Below, in pieces: positions 1 to 5,272 of a DNA stretch of 6,436 nt. Below the pieces are notes generated by a model that did no database searches, had not been told where the DNA came from, and saw only the letters and a list, made by a program, of their open reading frames with translations. Each line of letters opens with the position of its first letter. Positions within the stretch are counted from its first letter, which is position 1. The stretch comes from Desulfobacteraceae bacterium (lineage in GTDB: Bacteria > Desulfobacterota > Desulfobacteria > Desulfobacterales > UBA11574), in the NCBI GenBank assembly GCA_030671225.1, contig DAOVAE010000071.1, forward strand, positions 1 through 6,436, given 5' to 3'. A program made the translations under genes and the position numbers.

Positions 1-99
1 GCCCAGGTCATCCACAAAAGATGCTTCTGGCACAATCTCTTCAAGATCAACGCTCAGTTTATCCGCAATTATCTTTTTTACTTTATCATGAATGGACAT
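1..99 (-). CDS. Acyl carrier protein, N-terminal part (cut by window edge)
   Basis: The reading frame starts with ATG at 99 and stays open to base 1, giving 33 residues that begin [18 protein letters not shown] and end in FVDDLG. This is the helix I and loop region of an acyl carrier protein: the charged first helix, the 'EEIVPEASF' turn and the DLG that normally precedes the DSL motif. The phosphopantetheine-carrying serine would lie just outside the window, so holo-ACP competence cannot be checked. A strong GGAGG site (108-112) sits 8 nt before the ATG and just after the stop of the upstream reductase gene (15-nt gap), so it is the third gene of the acyl-CoA dehydrogenase-fabG-ACP operon. 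ACPs carry growing or modified acyl chains as thioesters in the cytoplasm. It could be the housekeeping AcpP or a dedicated second ACP. The dehydrogenase in the operon makes a dedicated carrier somewhat more likely (inference). Confidence 0.9.
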   Translation of the reverse strand, partial: MSIHDKVKKIIADKLSVDLEEIVPEASFVDDLG

Positions 100-114
100 T
101 TTGTTTACCTCCTT

Positions 115-879
115 TTACATATACATGCCGCCGCTTACATGTATTACCTGACCTGTAATGTAAGATGCACTCTCAGAGGCCAGAAAAGCAATAACGGCCG
201 CAACATCTTCAGGTTGTCCTGCACGTCCCAACGGGACCTGGCCCAGCATCGCATTCCTTGCTTTATCTGAAAGTACCGCTGTCATGTCTGTTTCTATGAA
301 ACCAGGGGCCACCGCATTGACCGTAATACCACGCGGAGCAAGTTCTTTTGCAGTTGTTTTTGTGAGCCCAATTAAGCCTGCCTTTGAAGCCGAATAGTTT
401 GCCTGTCCCGCATTGCCGGTTACACCCACAACCGACGATATGTTAATAATACGGCCATAACGCTGATTCATCATGGTCTTGGCGGCAATCTTCGTACATA
501 AAAAGGCGCCCTTTAAGTTTACATCTAAAACATCATCCCAGTCCTTTTCTTTCATGCGGACTAAAAGTCCGTCTTTGGTAATACCGGCATTATTTACTAG
601 CACATCTATCCGTCCGGCTTTTTCAAGTATTTCGTCAAAAAAACCAGCAACCTCTTTTTCTACCGCAATATTTACACTTTTACTAATTGCCCTGCCCTGT
701 GCATCTACAACAAGTTTTTCGGTTTCAGCTGCAGCGGCAATTTCAGCATCCGGGTCAATTGGATTAAAATAATTAAAATAAATGTCTGTATCCGATGCCG
801 CAAGGGAAATACAGATAGTCCGCCCAATACCTCTTGATCCACCTGTAACCACTACAATACGCTTGTTTTGTTTCGCCAT
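115..879 (-). CDS. fabG: 3-oxoacyl-ACP reductase, FabG-type short-chain dehydrogenase
   Basis: A 254-residue classical short-chain dehydrogenase/reductase that should reduce 3-oxoacyl thioesters to 3-hydroxyacyl thioesters with NAD(P)H. Visible motifs are the Rossmann glycine signature TGGSRGIG (residues 12-19), NNAG (96-99), and the full catalytic set Asn121, Ser149, Tyr162 and Lys166 (YSASK). They have the same spacing as E. coli FabG N110/S138/Y151/K155. The C-terminus TGQVIHVSGGMYM is typical of FabG. It is slightly longer than usual (about 244-248) because of a 'NPIDPDAEIAAAAE' stretch around 39-52, after the second beta strand, near where the adenosine phosphate of the cofactor binds. 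I chose the ATG at 879 over the in-frame GTG at 885: GAGAGG (885-890) lies 5 nt before the ATG but overlaps the GTG. It starts 2 nt after the stop of the acyl-CoA dehydrogenase and is followed closely by an ACP. With its ACP neighbour, an ACP-thioester substrate is likely. A PhaB-like acetoacetyl-CoA reductase is the main alternative. Confidence 0.93.
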   Translation of the reverse strand: MAKQNKRIVVVTGGSRGIGRTICISLAASDTDIYFNYFNPIDPDAEIAAAAETEKLVVDAQGRAISKSVNIAVEKEVAGFFDEILEKAGRIDVLVNNAGITKDGLLVRMKEKDWDDVLDVNLKGAFLCTKIAAKTMMNQRYGRIINISSVVGVTGNAGQANYSASKAGLIGLTKTTAKELAPRGITVNAVAPGFIETDMTAVLSDKARNAMLGQVPLGRAGQPEDVAAVIAFLASESASYITGQVIHVSGGMYM

Positions 880-881
880 GA

Positions 882-2549
882 TCACCTCTCAAACAATATA
901 TCCGCAACCATATCCATGTCGTTTATAACATTCTGACCGCTGAAAAGCAGCTCGTTGTAAGAAACTGTTTCCATAAAATCAGAAACAGCCTTTTGATCAA
1001 ACACCCCGGAGCCCATCAGAATTTTAAGCGCTTTCCGGGTAACAAGCTGTGCGACCTCATCGGCAAAAATCCTAGACATGATCTTGATTGTTTCGGCTTC
1101 AGGACCACCGGCTTCCGTGAGAGCGACAGCCTTGCGCGCCAGGCTGGCTCCAACCTCCACATGGGTCATCATGTCGGATAGGTTGAACATAACATACTGC
1201 TGACGAATCAACCGGTTGTCATGGACCCGCATAATGGTCTCATTCAAAACCCCGGCAGAAAGTCCGTAAAGTCTGCATCCGGCATCGCTGACTACAGTAT
1301 CCAGCTTTTCCATCTCAGAAGCGATAGATCCATAAAATTCGCCCTTGGACTTGCGCGTATTTTTCCAGCGGAACGTGCTGATGATACTCTGCTGAATCTC
1401 GCTTGTCCCTTCATAGATACAGGTGATCTTAACATCCCGTTTGATCTTTTCCACTTCAAACTCGCATATATAGCCATAGCCGCCAAGGGCCTGAATTGCA
1501 TCGTCTGCGGCTTTGTTGGCAGACTCGGTGGCAAAATATTTGGAAATGGAGCCTTCCACATGAAGGTCCTCTTCTCCGAAATCGATCCTTAAGGCAACTT
1601 CATCTAAATAGGCCTTTGCGGCTTGAAGTCTCACGGCATGAGGAACTACCAGCTTATGAGTATAACCCTGCTTTTCGGAAAGCGGTGATCCGAACTGAAT
1701 CCTCTCTTTGGCATACGGGATCACAATCTCAAGGGCAGCCTCTAAAGCCCCTAGACCCATAGCTGCGACCATCAGTCTGGTATATCCAAAAACCTTGTTG
1801 GCCTGCTTCATTCCCTGACCGGATACGCCTCCAATTAGATTGTCAACCGGTACAAAAACGTCTGTGAAGGAGAGCGGAGATGTGTTTGAAGCCCGAATAC
1901 CGTGTTTTTCCTCACCCTTGCCCTGAATAAACCCCGGTGTTCCCTTTTCCACTACAAAAAATGAGGGGCCTTCCGGGGTGCTGGCCAGCAGGGTAATGAA
2001 ATCAGCATATCCTCCTGTTGAGATAAACTGCTTGGTTCCGTTAATGATATAACCCGTGACCTCTCCGGCATCGTCTGTTACCGGCTCAGCTTTGGTTTTT
2101 ATAGCTGCAAGGTTGCTGCCGGCGCCAGCTTCGGTCACAGCATAGGCAACAAGGGTATCCCCCTCGGCAATTTTGCCAAGCCATTTTGCTTTCTGCTCTT
2201 CAGTACCCCCTACCAGTAAAGGGTCGGAACCGAGCTGAATTGCAAAAAAAGCTGTGCCGATCCCCAAGCATATCTTACACATCTCAAGGGTCACTGCGCA
2301 GCAGTCACGAGTGCCGCCACCCATTCCGCCATAGGCCTCAGGGATAAAAAGAAGCTGCAGGCCAATATCAGGACCCAGCATCTCCCGGATCGTCTCTTCC
2401 GGAAAAAATTCGTTTTTGTCATATTCAAGAATTTTTTCCTGGGTCAGAAGACGATTCCTAAGCTGCCTGATCGTATCTATGACCATCTGCCGCAACTCGG
2501 GATCCAATCCTTTGAGTTCAGGTTCTTCTTCGTTTACAGATGCTTCCAT
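882..2549 (-). CDS. Acyl-CoA dehydrogenase with long C-terminal extension
   Basis: A 555-residue flavoprotein of the acyl-CoA dehydrogenase family, which forms an alpha,beta double bond in acyl thioesters and passes electrons from FAD to electron-transferring flavoprotein. Domains: N-terminal helical part (~20-130), middle beta domain with the flavin motif TEAGAGSN (139-146), C-terminal helical domain (~245-395) with ALGGYGYICEFEVEKIKRD (354-372), and IYEGTSEIQ (378-386), whose Glu380 aligns with the catalytic base Glu376 of medium-chain acyl-CoA dehydrogenase. Residues ~400-555 are an extra mostly helical domain, as in long/very-long-chain types; ordinary family members are about 380 residues. 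In the flavin motif, Asn146 replaces the usual Asp and Ala141 the usual Pro. The start ATG has AAGGA (2558-2562) 8 nt upstream. It is the first gene of the operon with fabG and an ACP, which suggests a modified or dedicated acyl-chain pathway, or beta-oxidation, rather than only housekeeping synthesis. Chain-length specificity cannot be read from the sequence. Confidence 0.93.
   Translation of the reverse strand: MEASVNEEEPELKGLDPELRQMVIDTIRQLRNRLLTQEKILEYDKNEFFPEETIREMLGPDIGLQLLFIPEAYGGMGGGTRDCCAVTLEMCKICLGIGTAFFAIQLGSDPLLVGGTEEQKAKWLGKIAEGDTLVAYAVTEAGAGSNLAAIKTKAEPVTDDAGEVTGYIINGTKQFISTGGYADFITLLASTPEGPSFFVVEKGTPGFIQGKGEEKHGIRASNTSPLSFTDVFVPVDNLIGGVSGQGMKQANKVFGYTRLMVAAMGLGALEAALEIVIPYAKERIQFGSPLSEKQGYTHKLVVPHAVRLQAAKAYLDEVALRIDFGEEDLHVEGSISKYFATESANKAADDAIQALGGYGYICEFEVEKIKRDVKITCIYEGTSEIQQSIISTFRWKNTRKSKGEFYGSIASEMEKLDTVVSDAGCRLYGLSAGVLNETIMRVHDNRLIRQQYVMFNLSDMMTHVEVGASLARKAVALTEAGGPEAETIKIMSRIFADEVAQLVTRKALKILMGSGVFDQKAVSDFMETVSYNELLFSGQNVINDMDMVADILFER
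885..890 (-). promoter_or_regulatory. Ribosome binding site that decides the fabG start
   Basis: GAGAGG on the minus strand lies within the last codons of the acyl-CoA dehydrogenase, 5 nt before the ATG at 879. The alternative in-frame GTG at 885 overlaps this site and has no other Shine-Dalgarno sequence, so the shorter protein is favoured. Placing the site inside the upstream gene suggests translational coupling. Confidence 0.7.
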
Positions 2550-2589
2550 CTATTTCATCCTTTTTGGTTTGTAACTGCTCAGGCATCTT

Positions 2590-2724
2590 GCCACTAAGTC
2601 ACCAAGACACCAAGATGGTTGAATATTATTGATCTTTTTTTTCTTACAATGCATTCTTTTCTTTCAGATAAGAGTGCAAAATTGATATATTATTATTTCC
2701 TTTGTGCCTTTGTGTCTTAGTGGC
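2590..2724. repeat. Inverted repeat with 8-nt periodic arms
   Basis: Two 25-nt arms (2590-2614 and 2700-2724) are inverted copies matching at 21 of 25 positions. Both begin GCCACTAAG from the outside. Inside each arm the sequence has an 8-nt period of the form AAGnCACn (AAGTCACC AAGACACC on the left; AAGACACA AAGGCACA read from the right). The four mismatches fall in the variable positions of the period and at the same phase, so the arms appear to have drifted while keeping the pattern. The 85-nt core is AT-rich and encodes nothing obvious. This looks like a small non-coding mobile or palindromic repeat; its family is not assigned. Confidence 0.7.
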
Positions 2725-2899
2725 TGAATAGTTACTTTGGTTTTATTGTTAGGTATAAAATTGCAATGCGGCCTTTGCAAGTACCGCATGACTTATATTT
2801 CTTGTTTTTTGATGAAGCTATTAGTAATGTTCCACTGTAACAGTTTGATATATTTATAATTATAAGCCAACCCCACTGGTCTAATTAAGGATTCCGGTT

Positions 2900-2928
2900 T
2901 TAGTAATTGAAACAAACAGGATTGTCAA
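2900..2928 (-). promoter_or_regulatory. Candidate promoter for the acyl operon
   Basis: On the minus strand a perfect -35 box TTGACA (2928-2923) is followed after 17 nt by TACTAA (2905-2900), a poor match to the -10 consensus. It would give a leader of about 340 nt containing the palindromic repeat at 2590-2724. The perfect -35 and correct spacing are the only support, and the weak -10 and long leader make this tentative. Confidence 0.3.
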
Positions 2929-3438
2929 GGGTTTTTTATAAACATCTTTTTTATTTTTCTCTTATGCCCACATCTTTATAAGGCCATGAAAAAATAGACA
3001 GGTTTATTTCATATTTATTTGATATCATTAAAAAAATGTCTTTATATCCGCGGTTTACCCTGGTTTTTACTTATTAAAACCGTGCTGATTGAAAGTTCAC
3101 TCAATGTTAAAACAGAATAGTGCAGATAAATAATATTACTCATTACTAATACTAATGAAATTTACGGAAGTAAATGGCTGCGATCCATTTTTACCTAAAT
3201 TATGCAATTGTTGACGATGCCGGAAATACAAGGTTTCAGTTTTATCTTGACTGACATCAAGTTTTTGTGTATCTGAGAAGTATTAATTAATTGAGACCTT
3301 TGGAAAATGTTCAATTTTGTTCAAGTTCAAGGAAGACGAAAATTTTAACCGCAGGAATACATTGAGTATTTTGAGGATTAAAATTTGAGTCTGACGCAGA
3401 AATTGGGCAAAAGGGGACGTTTTGCAAAGGTCTCTAAT

Positions 3439-3512
3439 TGAGGGATCGTCTAGCGGCAGGACGACGGGTTCTGGCCCCGTTAACCCAGGTTCGAATCCTG
3501 GTCCCTCAGCCA
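3439..3512 (+). tRNA. tRNA-Gln (anticodon CTG)
   Basis: A complete 74-nt cloverleaf. The acceptor stem TGAGGGA (3439-3445) pairs perfectly with TCCCTCA (3502-3508), followed by discriminator G and an encoded CCA (3510-3512). The D stem is GTC/GAC (3448-3450 with 3460-3462). The anticodon stem ACGGG/CCCGT (3464-3468 with 3476-3480) encloses the loop TTCTGGC with anticodon CTG at 3471-3473, which reads the glutamine codon CAG. The T arm is CCAGG-TTCGAAT-CCTGG (3485-3501). The U1 start and the CTG anticodon both fit tRNA-Gln. It appears to be a single-gene unit, directly followed by an intrinsic terminator. In many bacteria tRNA-Gln is charged via Glu-tRNA-Gln amidotransferase; the window does not show which route is used here. 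Confidence 0.96.
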
Positions 3513-3518
3513 AAAAAT

Positions 3519-3562
3519 AAAAAGGATTATGGTTTCTTTTGATAAACCATAATCCTTTTTTT
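3519..3562 (+). terminator. Rho-independent terminator of the tRNA gene
   Basis: A perfect 17-bp inverted repeat (3519-3535 with 3544-3560) around the 8-nt loop CTTTTGAT, with core AGGATTATGG/CCATAATCCT and a T run reaching 3562. It begins 7 nt after the tRNA CCA end. Because the stem has an A run on one side and a T run on the other, it could also stop transcription entering from the right. Confidence 0.93.
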
Positions 3563-3566
3563 CTGT

Positions 3567-3824
3567 ACCCTAATTGAGCGAAAGTTGAGGATGCCCCAGA
3601 TCCAAGGCATCAAGGGCGACGCCGTAGTCGTCTACTGCGAGCCATTGATAACGAAGGAGATGGGGTATCATCGGCTTTCCCGAAGGGTAAACAAAATGGG
3701 ATTTTGTTCAAAATGTATATCTCACTTTTAGAAGAGTTATGAAAGTGCTTCCGAACATACAAAATGAAGAATAAACTTAAACACTTAAGATATTTTCCCC
3801 ATTTTGTTTACGATCAATTAGGGT
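3567..3824. mobile_element. Nested palindromic (MITE-like) element with a split inverted repeat
   Basis: The right arm (3797-3824) is a continuous 28-nt sequence. Its reverse complement starts ACCCTAATTGATCG and continues GTAAACAAAATGGG. The left arm carries the same two blocks, but separated: ACCCTAATTGA(GCG) at 3567-3580 (13 of 14 matching) and GTAAACAAAATGGG at 3687-3700 (14 of 14 matching). About 109 nt of REP-like hairpin lies between them. The ~97-nt interior (3701-3796) has further nested pairs: ATTTTGT/ACAAAAT (3701-3707 with 3759-3765) and CACTTT/AAAGTG (3723-3728 with 3742-3747). No coding region is present, and no clear target-site duplication is visible at the ends. Non-autonomous element is an inference; the inverted repeats themselves are directly visible. 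Confidence 0.7.
3578..3686. repeat. REP-like ~100-nt hairpin inserted in the left arm of the larger repeat
   Basis: The outer stem pairs 3580-3597 with 3662-3679: 14 of 18 positions are Watson-Crick and three more would be G-U in RNA. A second stem pairs ATCAAGGGC (3609-3617) with GCCATTGAT (3641-3649) at 8 of 9. The tip holds GGCGACGCC and GTAG/CTAC (3625-3628 with 3633-3636). The whole block therefore folds into one long hairpin and is clearly more GC-rich than the flanking DNA. It encodes no protein. It resembles REP/BIME-type intergenic palindromes in form; copy number in the genome cannot be seen here. Confidence 0.7.
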
Positions 3825-3881
3825 CACACTTAAAAAACAGAGCAGTATTTATGTGATATGGATCATTTAAAGTGACTGCAA

Positions 3882-3910
3882 TTGACACAAAAATTTATTT
3901 CTAATATAAA
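3882..3910 (+). promoter_or_regulatory. Near-consensus sigma-70 promoter of the EEP hydrolase gene
   Basis: TTGACA (3882-3887), a 17-nt spacer, and TATAAA (3905-3910): 11 of 12 consensus positions with ideal spacing. Transcription should start near 3917-3918, at or one base before the ATG at 3918. That leaves essentially no untranslated leader and rules out the TTG at 3882 as the translation start for this transcript. Confidence 0.7.
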
Positions 3911-3917
3911 TTATATT

Positions 3918-4685
3918 ATGATCTCTGTCATGACACTTAACCTGCGTTTTGGATTAGCACCTGATGGGCCCAACAATTGGAAATATCGCAAGAAGTGCTT
4001 TCCATCTCTTTTTGAAAAATATCGCGCTGATTTCATCGGTCTTCAGGAGGCAAATGATTTCCAGATAGATTTTCTTAATAATATCCTAACGGAATACGAC
4101 TTTATCGGCATACGAAGCCCTTCGCCGCCTTTTTGGCAAAATAACATTATCTTTTTTAAAAAAACATGGACATGCATTTATCAAGAACACTTCTTCCTGA
4201 GCCCAACACCAAAGATTCCAAGCCGTTTTCCGAAAAGCCTCTGGCCGAGACAATGTACAATCGGCATGTTCAAAAAAAGCTTCCATACAATCATTTGTGT
4301 CAATACCCACTTTGACTTTGATGTCACGGTTCAGACCGAAAGCGCCAAACTGATTATGACTCGTTTATCGCATCTGCCTTCCCATGTGCCCGTAATTCTT
4401 GTGGGTGACTTTAATGCCCTCCCTCAGAGTCCCTGCTATAATATATTCACCGGACAGGGCCAGAAATTAAAGGCAAAAGAAAGTTGTTTTTTAAACGTTT
4501 TTAAAAAACCATTTCCTGGGACTCAACACAACTTTACCGGGGATCCTAACGGAGATCACATCGACTGGATTCTTTATCGCGGAAGAATTGTTAACATTGA
4601 TAACATGGTCATCAGGGATACCATTCATGGTCTTTACCCTTCAGATCATTTCCCTATGTATGCCACATTTCAGTGGGAGAATTGA
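3918..4685 (+). CDS. Endonuclease/exonuclease/phosphatase (EEP) family hydrolase
   Basis: A 255-residue metal-dependent phosphodiesterase/phosphatase of the EEP superfamily (DNase I, exonuclease III, sphingomyelinase, CCR4-type nucleases). The conserved motifs appear in order: MTLNLRFG with Asn8; GLQEA with metal-binding Glu44; NTHFD with His131; GDFNALP with Asp164 and Asn166; GDHIDWILY with Asp216; and PSDHFP with the Asp243-His244 pair. All residues expected for a Mg-dependent active site are present, and ~250 residues is the usual size for a stand-alone domain. No signal peptide or membrane segment is seen, so it is probably cytoplasmic. The frame can be extended to a TTG at 3882, but that triplet is part of a strong promoter -35 box, so I start at the ATG at 3918. 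The ATG at 3930 is the other option. No Shine-Dalgarno sequence precedes either. The substrate (nucleic acid, phospholipid or small phosphoester) cannot be told from the sequence. It is monocistronic and converges on the bactofilin gene. Confidence 0.88.
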   Translation: MISVMTLNLRFGLAPDGPNNWKYRKKCFPSLFEKYRADFIGLQEANDFQIDFLNNILTEYDFIGIRSPSPPFWQNNIIFFKKTWTCIYQEHFFLSPTPKIPSRFPKSLWPRQCTIGMFKKSFHTIICVNTHFDFDVTVQTESAKLIMTRLSHLPSHVPVILVGDFNALPQSPCYNIFTGQGQKLKAKESCFLNVFKKPFPGTQHNFTGDPNGDHIDWILYRGRIVNIDNMVIRDTIHGLYPSDHFPMYATFQWEN

Positions 4686-4737
4686 ATAAGTTTTTTCGTA
4701 TCACACGGGTAGTTTACATTTTCGTGAGAATGATATG

Positions 4738-5112
4738 TTATTTTTTTTTCAATCTAAACAGTCCCTTTTTTGTTTTAGAATCCTTAGCTTTGATGCAGCT
4801 TACCTGAGCGTTCAAGATACCGCCGGCTTCTACTATAAAATCCTTGCAGACAATTTTTCCAGAGCAGTTCCCCGTCGGAAGTACAATCAATTCATTTGAA
4901 GCCCTGACCTCTCCCTCAAAAGTTCCACCGATTGTTATATTGTTGACCTTTGTATCAGCGAATACAGCCCCTTTTTCGGCGATAACCACATTTTCTCCCA
5001 CAAGGGTTCCTTTCACTACACCTTTAATAACCAATCTTCCTTTGGTAGAAAGAGTGCCGTCAACAGTCAATTCTTTGTCGATGATAGAAAATTCATCCGA
5101 TTTATTCTTCAC
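4738..5112 (-). CDS. Bactofilin (polymer-forming cytoskeletal protein)
   Basis: A 124-residue bactofilin. These proteins polymerise without nucleotide into filaments and serve as scaffolds for cell shape, envelope enzymes or polar structures. Residues ~8-108 are a run of short beta strands rich in V, I and G at regular spacing (LTVDGTLSTKGRLVIKG, NITIGGTFEGEV, DFIVEAGG), typical of the right-handed beta-helix core. The short N-terminal tail and the basic C-terminal tail (KTKKGLFRLKKK) are flexible and may contact membrane or partners. It has no membrane segment and contains Cys83, Cys89 and Cys106. The start is GTG at 5112, chosen because AGGAG (5120-5124) lies 7 nt upstream; the ATG at 5119 is out of frame and stops after five codons. 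It lies 160 nt downstream of a membrane coiled-coil protein gene in the same orientation, a plausible envelope partner. I see no M23 peptidase domain next to it, although peptidases are common bactofilin neighbours. Confidence 0.92.
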   Translation of the reverse strand: MKNKSDEFSIIDKELTVDGTLSTKGRLVIKGVVKGTLVGENVVIAEKGAVFADTKVNNITIGGTFEGEVRASNELIVLPTGNCSGKIVCKDFIVEAGGILNAQVSCIKAKDSKTKKGLFRLKKK

Positions 5113-5119
5113 GATACAT

Positions 5120-5124
5120 CTCCT
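5120..5124 (-). promoter_or_regulatory. Ribosome binding site supporting the GTG start of bactofilin
   Basis: AGGAG on the minus strand is spaced 7 nt from the GTG at 5112. An ATG touches the site directly at 5119, but it is out of frame and its reading frame ends after five codons (M-Y-R-E-E-stop), so it is probably not used. Confidence 0.7.
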
Positions 5125-5224
5125 GTAAATATTAAGATAATGAATCAGGTTGGCAATCCGTGTCGTGGGATTTCTCCAAACACCAAAATGTCCTTTGTAT
5201 TATCAGTGTTAACAAATATTTTGA

Positions 5225-5254
5225 AACATAATTGACAACCACGTAAAATGTCAA
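5225..5254 (-). promoter_or_regulatory. Candidate promoter for bactofilin
   Basis: On the minus strand a perfect TTGACA (5254-5249) is followed after 18 nt by TATGTT (5230-5225; 4 of 6). It lies between the stop of the membrane protein gene and the bactofilin start and would give a leader of about 105 nt. It would let bactofilin be expressed separately from, as well as together with, the upstream gene. Confidence 0.4.
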
Positions 5255-5272
5255 ACCAAAATCGATATCAGC

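Larger units (their letters stand above)
2550..3438. other. Long AT-rich intergenic region, no gene seen
   Basis: About 890 bases separate the acyl-CoA dehydrogenase start from the tRNA gene. I see no credible coding region on either strand. It holds the inverted repeat at 2590-2724, candidate minus-strand promoters for the acyl operon (2900-2928, and a weaker TTGCAA-17-TATACC at 2752-2780), a small hairpin AAATGG/CCATTT (3172-3190), and a weak plus-strand promoter-like pair TTGACT-17-TATCTG (3247-3275) that could serve the tRNA. The rest is low-complexity AT-rich sequence in which nothing can be named. Confidence 0.6.

Noticed and set aside
1221..1592. Plus-strand 123-codon ORF inside the acyl-CoA dehydrogenase
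   Set aside because: It overlaps a well-supported gene on the opposite strand, resembles no protein I know, and has no ribosome binding site that stands out.
2590..2724. CRISPR array
   Set aside because: The short units are 8 nt and directly abutting, arranged as an inverted pair, with no spacers.
3283..3513. Minus-strand 76-codon ORF beginning MAEGPGFEPG
   Set aside because: Its first part is the reverse complement of the tRNA-Gln gene and the rest lies in AT-rich spacer. This is a familiar spurious ORF type over tRNAs.
3882..3917. TTG start extending the EEP hydrolase by 12 residues
   Set aside because: The triplet is the beginning of a perfect TTGACA -35 box, no ribosome binding site precedes it, and family members begin near the MTxNxRFG motif.
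4716..4752. Hairpin plus T run after the EEP hydrolase as a terminator
   Set aside because: The stem CATTTTC/GAGAATG has almost no loop, and the T run lies about 10 nt away and encodes the lysine-rich end of bactofilin, so it is too weak to call.
4844..5128. Plus-strand 94-codon ORF opposite bactofilin
   Set aside because: It is the antisense shadow of the beta-helix repeats of bactofilin.
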